Source of the DNA: Corella eumyota | Lineage: Eukaryota > Chordata > Ascidiacea > Phlebobranchia > Corellidae | Reading direction: 5' to 3' | NCBI GenBank assembly: GCA_963082875.1 | Contig: OY720101.1 | Coordinates: 6,758,001 to 6,822,000 of the forward strand | DNA length: 64,000 nt | Shown here: positions 1 through 9,488 of the stretch, piece after piece | How positions within the stretch are numbered: the stretch's first letter is position 1 | How the letters are laid out: the number at the start of each line of letters is the position of its first letter | Program-made: the position numbers and the translations under genes | The notes under the pieces: model-generated | The model's database searches: none | Seen by the model: the letters and a program-made list of their open reading frames with translations, nothing else | What the model was told of the DNA's origin: nothing

Positions 1-24
1 AAATAATAAAATGTTTTGTTTAAG

Positions 25-676
25 GAAACTTCGTCAATGGAAGATTTAATTAAAGAGCATATGTCAGCTCGTGTTAATCAACTTAGTATTAAAATACAAC
101 ACATCGAATCTAAAACCTTACATTATGAAGCAGAGGTAAAGTTAATATTTTTTTTTCTAAATACATATATATATATATATATATATGCCAAAACATAAAA
201 CATTGCATAGCAACTTGTGTATTTTATTTTAGTGTCGATCCTTACAAAATCATCTTAAAGTTGCCAACAGTAGAAAAAAATCTTTGCAAACTGAATTGGA
301 AAGCGGAAAAGAAACAATATCTCAACTAAGAGTACCTTAAAAAAAATTTTGTTATTGTGTTTTACATTTTTAGCAAGTCATTTTGTGGTTAAAACATGCT
401 AAAATTTACTAATTTATAAATTAACTTTGCTTTTTTAAGGACGAGTTAGCTGTAACGAGAAGAAATTATGATGAACAACTAAGTCTTATGAGTGAACACT
501 TGGCAGCAATGAATGATAAACTTGCCAATCAAAAAGATACAATTGACAATTTAAAAGCTAAGGTATATCTCAATAAAGTTGATCATAAATAGGCTAAGTT
601 TTTACAAAAATATGATCTTTTTTGTTTATTTTAACAGGGGTCCACCAAGGGGCTAAAATTACCAAGTCTCCGTTGA
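25..676 (+). CDS. PPP1R21: PPP1R21 (FERRY complex subunit), C-terminal exons, partial
   Basis: This is the 3' end of a coiled-coil protein that matches the C-terminus of PPP1R21 (KLRAQ1), an early-endosome protein and subunit of the Rab5-effector FERRY complex. Four exons join in frame: 25-135, 233-331, 440-562 and 638-676, with the stop at 674-676. Recognisable stretches are KEHMSARVNQL, HYEAECRSLQ and NYDEQLSLMSEHLAAMND, which align with the vertebrate LKDHVSARVEQL, HFYAECRAL and SYEDQLSMMSDHLCSMNE regions as I remember them. The last exon encodes a short basic tail (GSTKGLKLPSLR). The remainder of the gene lies before the window. AATAAA signals occur at 1166 and 1318. The next gene is convergent. 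Confidence 0.88.
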
Positions 677-1379
677 TTTTTTACCAATATTCTTAAATTA
701 CAAATATGTGCAATCCTTTTTTATGCGTTAGACTCATATATTTTCTGATTTGTTAATAGATTTTAAATGAACCGTATAGAAAATTCTGAATTATTTTATT
801 TTCTAGGTATGTGTGCGTTTTTTTCTTAATTACATATCAACTTTTTGATTGTTTTTTTTTATAAAATGCAAATTTAATGTAATTATTAAATAACACCATC
901 CTTTTTAAACTAGTATATAAACTGTTGTCAAAAACAAATGAAAAAAAATTAATTTGACCAAACTAAACAAAAATAAGTTTCTTTTATAATTATAACTACC
1001 CTTGTATGGCATTTTTTAAAGTTTTGATTATTACCATTATCACTAACAATTAATATCTTGCATAGTAACATACCTATAACGTTTAGGTTACATTTTTATC
1101 ATTAATCCAAGAGTATCTATTAAACTATTTTAAATGTACTTTCAAATTGGCATTACATTATTTTTAATAAATTAGTTAATATAATTCTAGCTAATTTCTC
1201 TTTAAATATTAACATATCTTGGTTAATCATGATGTTTTATTGTGTGAAGTGTTAATATTTTCTAACGTGCCAAATGCAAAGAGAACGTTTTGGAACATGC
1301 AATTTTAAATGGAAATCAATAAAAACTTCTTAAATTACATGACACTACTAACTGTTGTACATAAGCTAAAGTACTACTC
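677..1379. other. Intergenic, convergent 3' ends
   Basis: AT-rich DNA between the PPP1R21 stop and the GST stop on the other strand. It holds plus-strand AATAAA at 1166-1171 and 1318-1323 and a minus-strand AATAAA at 1236-1241. No coding potential is seen. Confidence 0.6.
1236..1241 (-). terminator. poly(A) signal, GST gene
   Basis: AATAAA on the minus strand, about 140 bp past the GST stop codon. Confidence 0.5.
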
Positions 1380-2045
1380 TTATTTGCTTCCCACCCATGC
1401 AGCCATTTTGTTGTTTAGCGGAAATCGTTGAAATTCGCTTGAACTTCTGTAGGCATTTATTTTTTCCAGTTTGAAGAAGTTGTTAAAGAAATTCTTGACG
1501 TCGTTGTATTTATCAAAGCAACCAGGTTGCAGGGTGTTTAACGCGTCCAGAAGCTCCGCAAACGCAAAGTCGATGTAGGTCAAAACGTTGCCAGCAAGCC
1601 ATTTATTTTTGCCCAGGTGGGCATTAAACAAATCAAGTTTGCCTGGTAACTGTTTAAAAAAGGCCTCCTTTTTATTTGCGTGATCGGAAGTGTAACAGAT
1701 TCCGACATAGGACCTCCTTAAATCGCCAACAACTCCTTCCAGCATATCCACTTGCGCCCATTCTTCGGTTGTCGTCGGTACCAAAGCTCCATTTTTCCTT
1801 GCGATATGCCTCATTATGGCAAAACTCTCTGTAATTTTTACGCTGTCATCAATGTAGTACGGTAAGTTGGGAAACGCCAAACCCAAATTCGGTTTCACAC
1901 TCAACCAACTGGATATGTCAAAAGTTGGTGCGTCTCCACACGCATATCTTTTATCTTCAAAGTCGACACCCAAATATTTTAACATATATCGAATTGATTC
2001 TGCTAAACCTCGAATGTCCCAATACGCTAGAGTTGGTTTCGACAT
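1380..2045 (-). CDS. Glutathione S-transferase, mu class, single-exon
   Basis: Intact 221-residue cytosolic GST, the usual family length. Mu-class features are YWDIRGLAESIRYML near the N-terminus (with the catalytic Tyr expected at residue 8), the mu loop CGDAPTFDISSWL, the glutathione-site PNLPY and KITESFAIMRHIARK, and a C-terminal helical domain ending NNKMAAWVGSK. It should conjugate glutathione to electrophiles. Vertebrate mu genes have eight exons, while this coding region is uninterrupted, which suggests intron loss or a retrocopy. About 80 bp upstream of the start lie an ARE/AP-1 pair. The upstream neighbour is divergent, sharing a 464-bp intergenic region. Confidence 0.93.
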   Translation of the reverse strand: MSKPTLAYWDIRGLAESIRYMLKYLGVDFEDKRYACGDAPTFDISSWLSVKPNLGLAFPNLPYYIDDSVKITESFAIMRHIARKNGALVPTTTEEWAQVDMLEGVVGDLRRSYVGICYTSDHANKKEAFFKQLPGKLDLFNAHLGKNKWLAGNVLTYIDFAFAELLDALNTLQPGCFDKYNDVKNFFNNFFKLEKINAYRSSSEFQRFPLNNKMAAWVGSK

Positions 2046-2509
2046 AATTTAATGCAATTAATTTAAATACGAAGACAAAAATACCTGCTAGAAGATGTAG
2101 TAAGAAAAGTAACGGCTACCTAATGACTCAGCAATAACGTTGAGTCACCTATTTTTAACAGTATGTACAAAAAAAGGAAAATTTCTGAACCGTGAACCGT
2201 ATCAAAGTAACCACCAATTCCACGAACTGAAGAACTATCGTATTTCATTTAAACAGAAAGAAGTCGTGCTTTTACTACGTGTTATAAGCGTTAGCCAACC
2301 TGGATATTAAAGGTTAGACATTTAAAACTAAAAGACCTTTTTATTTTACTTACATATGCTAGAATAAAAAATGAATATTTTAAAACTAATGTTTATACAT
2401 ACGTTTTTTTTTTGCAAAAACAGGCGATAACAAAATGTGTTGTGGACAGTAAGTTGCATTGCCACATGTCTGCATGTAATAAAAGAAAGATAGAGATAGC
2501 GTAAACGCA
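2046..2509. other. Divergent promoter region, GST (-) / TAM-like RTK (+)
   Basis: 464 bp separate two divergent start codons. It contains the ARE and AP-1 elements listed separately. No TATA box could be placed with confidence for either gene, and no exon is seen. Confidence 0.55.
2123..2147 (+). promoter_or_regulatory. Antioxidant response element plus AP-1 site
   Basis: ATGACTCAGC at 2123-2132 fits the ARE consensus RTGACNNNGC exactly, and TGAGTCA at 2141-2147 is a consensus AP-1 site in the opposite sense. They lie about 80-100 bp upstream of the GST start codon. GSTs are classic Nrf/small-Maf targets, so regulation of the GST is the likeliest reading. An effect on the divergent kinase gene cannot be excluded. 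Confidence 0.6.
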
Positions 2510-5500
2510 ATGAAACTGGATTTAATTTGTTTTTTGTTACTATTGGAAAATCTAATCCATTGTATAAATGGAATTGTGGAATTTAAAGAAAGCCCCCAAA
2601 GCGAAACCTGGCCAATTGGAAGACCTGATTCCAGATTAAGATGCACCTTGACTCATGAAAACAAAAATACTGGCATTAGTTGGTATAAAGACAATTTACT
2701 TATACATCCAAAACCTGACCATTTATTAATTCAGAACCATGAAACTAGTAGCAACAATAATGTGTCAATGTTAAGTTTTGTTTCACTTCTTAAATCTGAT
2801 GCAGGAAATTATGAATGCAAAGTAAAATTATTGTCAGGAGATATTATTTCTTCTAATGAAGGCGTTATAACAATAACAGGACCACCCACAATTGTCATAG
2901 AACCTGTAAACACACAAACAACGTTGCACAATTCAAGTTTTCTAATATATTGCAATGGTAAAGGTTCTCCGTCTATATCTAAAATAAAATGGATGTACAT
3001 TATGTTTTCTAATGAAAAACAAGTGTACTATAATGTGATAAATGCAAACTCAACTTTAAGAAAAATTCCTGATGTTGATGTTGCTGTTCGGAAAAATGTA
3101 ACTAGCTATGACATTTGGTGTAATGTTACTAACTCGTTGGGCGAAACACAATCAGAAAAGGCAGTTCTTGATCTAAATCGTAAACCAAATCAGCCTTCAA
3201 TTACTGATATCACTCAAAACTCCAAAAATGTGACCGTTTTTTGGGATGCTAAATTTAAGGATTTAAACAGATGCTTTGTTAAATTCACTAGCAAAAAAGA
3301 GTCTCATTTTTTTGAGATACCTACTCCAACCAAATATTTTATGCTTAACAATCTTACAGAAAACACAAACTACACATGCCAAGTAAAATGTGCAAATTCA
3401 CTTTTTTACTCAAAATGGAGTACACCTAAAAGTATATCTACATATAGCAACAATTGCAGTCTTTCACTTAACGTTACTGTTATTGGTTCAAAAGTTAGAC
3501 TGTCTTGGCCAAACACACCTAAAAGTAGTGGGTACGTTGTTGAAATAAAATCCTTAAGCTTGCCTTTCAAAACGTTTTATTACAATACCACAAATTCAAG
3601 TGTAATTTTATCTAACCTTGGTTATGGAAAAACCTATAGGGCACGGGTACAGGCAATAGGAAAGATCGACTGTTCTACACTTGACACATTTCAAGATTTT
3701 GTTATTCCGCATATTTTGTATCCAAATATAACAAGAATAAAGCTTAAAGTCGCACCCAAGAAATCAGAAGTTTACTTCACCTTGCCAACCATAACAATGC
3801 TATGTGAATTGCACTTTATAGATGTCGAAGAAGATTTTAATATTAATTTAAAAAACGACCTGAATTCGGTAAGACAACTATTAAAAATCAACACTAATTA
3901 CAGTTTGTATATTAAATGCAAAGATAAGAATAATAAAAATTTTTCAAGTCCTGTTACTTTGATTAAAAGTCTGCCAAAAAAACCTGAACGAGTAAATTTA
4001 ACTATTGACATAGACATATTAAACAATTCGACAGTTAATGTCACATGTTATTATTCTCAAGTAATGAACGAAGACCAAGTTTACTTTAATATCTGCATAT
4101 CTCTAGACATTGATATATCATTACCCTACTTTCAGTGTTACAAATCCTCCAATATGAGCATTGTCATTAACCCTCCCTACCAGGGGTATGTGTATTCTTC
4201 CTTTGTTTCAGCTTGTAACAGAGCGGGTTGTAGTGGTGTAGCGCATAAACCATTTAAGTTACCTGGAGTCAGAACAAAACCTCATACGACAACGAGGAAA
4301 AGTGTTTTAGCGAGCTCAACTGAGGCTACACCACATGTACACATCACTATTATAGTGGTAATAGCAGTGGTGTTCTGTGCGTTTGTGGGTTTTATTTTTT
4401 TCTGCCTTCGACGAAGAAGAAAACGTCATTCTGATGTCCCACAAACAAATGGTAGACAACGTTGGCAAGTAGACGGGGGTAATTTAGTAAATGATGATCG
4501 AAATGGAAATGATTATATTGTTATGTCCCCTGAAGGATCCTTTTCTCTCCTAGGTATATTTGAGGAGCAACTCCGTGAGGTTCTAATCTCGAAGAGTGAT
4601 CTGGATCTGGGAAAAGTCATCGGAGAGGGGGAATTTGGTCTGGTGTATCAGGGCACATTGAAACTAGAAGAAGGGGGCTCGGAAAAAGTTGCAGTAAAGT
4701 CGATCAAGATGGACGAAAGAACAATGGAAGAAAAGGAAGAGTTTGTTAGAGAAGGACTGAGAATGAAAGACTTGGACCACCCGAACGTCATGCCTCTAAT
4801 AGGAATTTGTTTTACAGATTTGAACAATACAAATAGAAAGATGAGTCCTTTAGTAGTGCTACCGTTTATGGAACACGGTGACATGAAAAGTTATTTATTC
4901 ACAAGTAGATCTTCCGGTTTTAGTAGTCGGTTTACCGTACTTGCTCTATTGAAACTGGCTTTGGATGTTGCAAAAGGCATGCAGTATTTAGCTGCAAGAA
5001 ATTTCGTACACAGAGATCTGGCAGCAAGGAATTGCATGCTTGACGGTGAGTACAAAGTTGTTGTATGTGATTTTGGCCTGTCCAGAAAACTTTACTCGAG
5101 TAATTATTACCGTCAACACACAATATCGAAACTACCAGTTAAATGGATGGCAATGGAAAGTCTGGGAGACAATATTTTTACCTCCATGACAGATGTATGG
5201 GCATTTGGAGTAACCATGTGGGAAATATTTTCTCTTGCACAGGTGCCATACCCTGGTGTGGCAAACCAGGACTTGTACCAACTTTTAAGAAATGGGCTAC
5301 GCCTATCAAGACCTAAAACATGCCCTAAGGATGTATGGTACAATGTCGTTGATCCGTGCTGGCATGCACAAGTGGCAGATCGGATCACATTTGATGCTTT
5401 GGTCGAAACATTATCTAATTTTATTGAGCACCCTGAAGAAGACTTTTTGAAACCCGTTGAAATTTCTTCTGTAAATATTAGCTCAGAAGCTGGGTATGAT

Positions 5501-5644
5501 GAGGTTGTCGAAGTAGCTAAAAAAGAAGACTACAGCATGGCAAAAGGGGGCGTTGACAGAGGTTACAGTATTCCAGCCACAACCACAACTCCATTATTGG
5601 AGCAAGATCAGAAGTCTGATTCATCCAGTGTCTTAGATCTATAA
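2510..5644 (+). CDS. TAM-like (Axl/Mer/Tyro3) receptor tyrosine kinase, single-exon
   Basis: Complete 1044-residue type I receptor. There is a signal peptide (about residues 1-21), two Ig-like domains (about 22-123 and 124-224, cysteines visible), then FN3-like domains to about 590 with many N-glycosylation sequons. A transmembrane helix spans about 612-634, followed by an RRRRKRH stop-transfer. The kinase domain has the glycine loop GEGEFG (705-710), AVK with Lys730, HRDLAARN (834-841) and DFG (854-856). KWMAMESLGDNIFT and DVWAFGVTMWEI resemble TAM kinases, though KWMA also occurs in Met/Ron. The tail has YDEV as a candidate SH2 site. Vertebrate TAM genes have about 19-20 exons; this frame has none interrupted. 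AATAAA follows at 5704. Confidence 0.85.
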   Translation: MKLDLICFLLLLENLIHCINGIVEFKESPQSETWPIGRPDSRLRCTLTHENKNTGISWYKDNLLIHPKPDHLLIQNHETSSNNNVSMLSFVSLLKSDAGNYECKVKLLSGDIISSNEGVITITGPPTIVIEPVNTQTTLHNSSFLIYCNGKGSPSISKIKWMYIMFSNEKQVYYNVINANSTLRKIPDVDVAVRKNVTSYDIWCNVTNSLGETQSEKAVLDLNRKPNQPSITDITQNSKNVTVFWDAKFKDLNRCFVKFTSKKESHFFEIPTPTKYFMLNNLTENTNYTCQVKCANSLFYSKWSTPKSISTYSNNCSLSLNVTVIGSKVRLSWPNTPKSSGYVVEIKSLSLPFKTFYYNTTNSSVILSNLGYGKTYRARVQAIGKIDCSTLDTFQDFVIPHILYPNITRIKLKVAPKKSEVYFTLPTITMLCELHFIDVEEDFNINLKNDLNSVRQLLKINTNYSLYIKCKDKNNKNFSSPVTLIKSLPKKPERVNLTIDIDILNNSTVNVTCYYSQVMNEDQVYFNICISLDIDISLPYFQCYKSSNMSIVINPPYQGYVYSSFVSACNRAGCSGVAHKPFKLPGVRTKPHTTTRKSVLASSTEATPHVHITIIVVIAVVFCAFVGFIFFCLRRRRKRHSDVPQTNGRQRWQVDGGNLVNDDRNGNDYIVMSPEGSFSLLGIFEEQLREVLISKSDLDLGKVIGEGEFGLVYQGTLKLEEGGSEKVAVKSIKMDERTMEEKEEFVREGLRMKDLDHPNVMPLIGICFTDLNNTNRKMSPLVVLPFMEHGDMKSYLFTSRSSGFSSRFTVLALLKLALDVAKGMQYLAARNFVHRDLAARNCMLDGEYKVVVCDFGLSRKLYSSNYYRQHTISKLPVKWMAMESLGDNIFTSMTDVWAFGVTMWEIFSLAQVPYPGVANQDLYQLLRNGLRLSRPKTCPKDVWYNVVDPCWHAQVADRITFDALVETLSNFIEHPEEDFLKPVEISSVNISSEAGYDEVVEVAKKEDYSMAKGGVDRGYSIPATTTTPLLEQDQKSDSSSVLDL

Positions 5645-6852
5645 GATTACAAATTACACAATTTTTATGTACAATACATTTTTATCATGTAAACCAAATT
5701 TTAAATAAAGTTGTCGTTATTTTTTCTGATTATCTTATTTGTGTATGTACCTTTTATTAATTATGTTTTATAAACATGCAACCAATATCTTTTTATTATC
5801 TAATGTTAAATTTTAGCCTAGTATAATACGCAAATTGCCTAATTTATTTTCCAATGGTACCAAAAAATGTTACACTATTTACACAGTTTTGTACTGACTA
5901 CTTTTAATATTATTTTTTTAGCTTTAATATCTTTAAAAAAGTTAGCGCTTATAGTTTAGCCATTGCTTGCTTACTGTTTTTTTTTTGTTAATAATATTTT
6001 ATCTTGTATATTTTGCATTAGGCTCACTATTTTATATCATAGAGCAACTTGTCTTGACTACGATATTGTTGTGCAGTATTAAACCGATTTCTTATTGCTA
6101 AATTTTTTTATTTTCGCTACCATTTATGTATTAAATATCTAATTTTTAATTACCCAAGGTTACTAAGTATTTCATATATTTATTTTTCTAACCATTTTTT
6201 AAATGCAATAATTGTGATAATCATGGAATTAATGTTGCCAATATACAATCAGATTTTCTACAATTTTTTAAAGAATATTTTGTTGTTTAGATTTTTTCGC
6301 TATATTTCATATACTTTTATTTACTTAACACATCCTGAATATTTATATAACTGTGGTGCTTTTAATACACATTTTGTGATATATTTTAACTAAATAAATA
6401 ATAACATTTGCAACCTTTTTATTTTGGTAGAAAAGCAGGCACGCCAACGTTCGAAGTAGTATGACAAAAATAAACATGACTTAAAATTTGAAAAACTTTT
6501 AAAATAAACGTTGGGTTTTTCGAATTAACTACAATGTTAAAAAATGCACCTTACGTAAACATGAATTGGTTAAAACAAAATGCACAAATTAATCAGGCAG
6601 CAATAACTCTTTTTAAAACTTTAAAATTCATCTAAAAACTGCATTTATAAATTTATCAGTCATAAAAACAAATACAAACAAGCAATACAAAAATCATAAA
6701 AACCTAAATTAAAATTTGTAGTTATTTATAAAACTTTAAAATTGAAGAAATTAAAAACATAATTATCATGATTTACTTTAAAAACCAAACAATCATAAAA
6801 TATTTATAAAAATTGCATCTTTCCAAACACAGTGCTTAAGTGCAATAAAAAT
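5645..6852. other. Intergenic, convergent 3' ends
   Basis: 1.2 kb of AT-rich DNA between the kinase stop and the TREX-like stop. The kinase poly(A) signal is near the left end, and a minus-strand AATAAA lies at 6418-6423. No gene is visible. Confidence 0.6.
5704..5709 (+). terminator. poly(A) signal, TAM-like kinase
   Basis: AATAAA 60 bp past the stop codon. Confidence 0.6.
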
Positions 6853-8313
6853 TCATAAAGTTGGTTTGATGAACAACAGCTTCTTTTTTGTATCAAGCCA
6901 ATCTATTAAACCGGGAACTGCTTGTGTGATTTTAATAAGCATAAACACATCCACTTCGGCCTGGTGGGCATTTTTGATTGGGTAAGTTGGAAACCATCTT
7001 TGATAAACAATCCCCAACTTCTGCGAGTTGGTACATCCATTTTGGTCTTCGGAATCCAAGCTTTTGAGGCCTGGAATTGTGTCTACACAATAGAATTCAG
7101 AAAAAATGGAAGCTAACTTGTCAGAAATGTGGGAACGCAGAATACCAAAATCATAATTGTCTCCATTATGTGCAACAAGGCAAACAGGTTGCGCTTGACG
7201 TTGAAGAAAATTCGCAATAAGAAGTGCAGTTTTAATGCCGAAGCTTGGTTTTTCGTGACTTGAGATTGAGTCTCTGGTTAACTCACTTATTTGACTTGCA
7301 TAGGGTTCAATTTCAGCATCTGGATTCATTAACAAGGTCAATTTATCTTTGATCCGAGGCACTCTGTTCACATCACAATTTTTCAAGGTTGTTTGATCGT
7401 GTGCAATCATACAAAGCTCTGTCATTTTAACCGGGTGTTTCAGTCCAGTTGTTTCCAAATCGAAGAAAACCAAAGTTTGTGTTTCGTTGGGGCTTTGTTT
7501 CAGGCCATTCGAAGAAAGTTGAATAATGTCATTTTCGTGAATTGACATTGCTGGAACTTCAGAGAATTTTTTGCAGCAAAGACTTTCTAAAAATGACTCC
7601 CAGTTGCTTGAAACCAGCTCGATTAGGTGTTCATTACGCTGTTCTGTTGTTAAGGTTCCAAGTAAAGTTTTTTCCAAGTACCTGGTGTACAGACTTTCCA
7701 TTGTGTAGTACACCATATCTAGAATCGTTGCCCCATCTTTTTGAATCATAAACTTAGTGTTGCTGTCACCATGTTTTTCCTTGTTGTCCATCTCTTTGAA
7801 CGTCCATAGAGAATCAGCGCACAACAAATCAAAACTCTTTGACTCATCGAAAAATATTTTTCCAATATCCCTTTTTACTTTTCGCAACTCAAATTGCAAA
7901 ATCTGGTAGTCAAGCCGAAAACCATTATGTGAAACCAAACAAACGGGTGGTTTTTGGTGGTTTAAGAAACCACTTATTGAAAAAACAAGATCCTCATCAA
8001 AAACCTTTCGTTGGGCATTTTTAGCATCATCTTTTCCAACATTTGATACCACACAAATATGTTTTTCAATTGGGGAACAAGGATTTACACTTAAGAGAAG
8101 CCTGTCTACAATTCTTGGCATTGAAGTTGCACTTTGCGTTAAATTGAGTCCCTGTTTGTGAATTGCAATAAGGCTAATTTCACTCACTCGTCCGCTGTTA
8201 ATTTGATTTGCGTCGATTTTCGTAAATACGAAAGTTTTTATGGCGGAAATATCCTCCTGTCGCGTTTTAAGCTGTAATTTAGTCGGTGTCATAAACAGGG
8301 GTCTTTTTGCCAT
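6853..8313 (-). CDS. Tandem TREX-type 3'-5' exonuclease, first domain degenerate
   Basis: 486-residue single-exon protein with two DEDDh exonuclease domains of the TREX1/TREX2 family. The second (about 278-486) has every expected catalytic residue: FDLETTG (Asp285, Glu287), AHNGDNYDF (Asp388) and AHQAEVDV (His450, Asp455). It ends in the TREX-like IDWLD...IKP pattern. The first (about 25-240) aligns closely, for instance VCLVSHNG against VCLVAHNG, but the first motif reads FTKIDANQ: the first catalytic Asp is Lys32 and the Glu is Asp34. The His of the last motif is also missing (DGATILDM). Asp135 is kept. Human TREX1 is also intronless but has one domain and works as a homodimer. This fusion may form a dimer within one chain, with one dead half. 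Confidence 0.88.
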   Translation of the reverse strand: MAKRPLFMTPTKLQLKTRQEDISAIKTFVFTKIDANQINSGRVSEISLIAIHKQGLNLTQSATSMPRIVDRLLLSVNPCSPIEKHICVVSNVGKDDAKNAQRKVFDEDLVFSISGFLNHQKPPVCLVSHNGFRLDYQILQFELRKVKRDIGKIFFDESKSFDLLCADSLWTFKEMDNKEKHGDSNTKFMIQKDGATILDMVYYTMESLYTRYLEKTLLGTLTTEQRNEHLIELVSSNWESFLESLCCKKFSEVPAMSIHENDIIQLSSNGLKQSPNETQTLVFFDLETTGLKHPVKMTELCMIAHDQTTLKNCDVNRVPRIKDKLTLLMNPDAEIEPYASQISELTRDSISSHEKPSFGIKTALLIANFLQRQAQPVCLVAHNGDNYDFGILRSHISDKLASIFSEFYCVDTIPGLKSLDSEDQNGCTNSQKLGIVYQRWFPTYPIKNAHQAEVDVFMLIKITQAVPGLIDWLDTKKKLLFIKPTL

Positions 8314-9488
8314 CTTGCTGTTAATTAGACTTACTTACAGATTTAATCACAACTTAATTCAAATACCTAATATCTGTTTTAACGTAATGTTACCCGAAAC
8401 AAAACAACAACACATTTAACACGAGACTTTTGAAGAAGGTGCATACCCTAACTAGGTACCAAGGTAATATATTTACTGATCATTAGCACGTAACTATTAT
8501 TGCACAATTTAGAAGTAGGTCGTCAGTCGTCCAAACAATAACTCACCGTAACGTACTAAACGACTGTTTACTTTTTTTTTTGTTTACTTTCGTGATAAAA
8601 AACTGGAAAAAAAAGATTGCAACTCTTGCAAAAAATCAATATATATATATATAAAAGCTCGCTGAAAAATCCCACATGGCGCAAAAAATTAATCTCAACT
8701 AAACTTAATCAAACAACACATTTCGCGCACGCTTTTACACAACCAAGACATGTCAAACACAAATTTTACAAAACAACTTATAGATTAAAATTCAAAAACA
8801 ACTTATAGATTAAAATCCACGGCAATTACATTAAACAACAGGAGTTAAAATTATGTTCTAAACATAACTATAGAACGATTACAATATAATTTTTATTAAA
8901 TATAGTATTTTTAAGTCTAATTAATTTGTTATAAAATGGAAGCTTATGCTTCTCTGTACCTTTTATTATTACACTTATTTGCAAAATGATATTACTTAAA
9001 TGCATTTCGTTTTCAATGCCTAATTTTATTTGTAATATTTTAGTTATATTGATTTGGGTAGTCATAAAAAAATTTAAATAAATTCTTGATTTCAGATAAG
9101 GATAAACATTATTTTTTGCTAAATTTGTTAATCAGTCAACCATCACAACAGCGGATTTTATGATTTTTAGATTTGTTTTGTTTTGATGTGAAAACGTGTT
9201 TTTTTATGCGGTTGACTTAAAACAACCAACAGAATACAATAGATATATCAAATAAACATTAATTTATTTTATTTATTATTGTTATGCCGTTATAAGCTTA
9301 TACTATTAAAAAAAGGTAGTAAAAACGACATTTAAAAAGTAATAAATTTTATTCACTGCCTGAACTGCTGATTGCCCGTTAACTTTTTTTTATTTATTTT
9401 TGTATTTTTTTAGTAGTTTCTAAATTTAGCTCTCTATTAGTTTCTTATATGATATACCAACAGTGTGTGTTGAAGCAAAATTTAAGTC
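8314..9488. other. Divergent intergenic region, TREX-like (-) / centlein (+)
   Basis: 1.2 kb, AT-rich. It contains a short TA run at about 8640 and a 25-bp unit repeated twice in tandem at about 8770-8819 (core ACAACTTATAGATTAAAAT). The 60-70 codon open frames here look random. A pyrimidine-rich AG at about 9411 could be an acceptor upstream of the centlein ATG. Confidence 0.5.
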
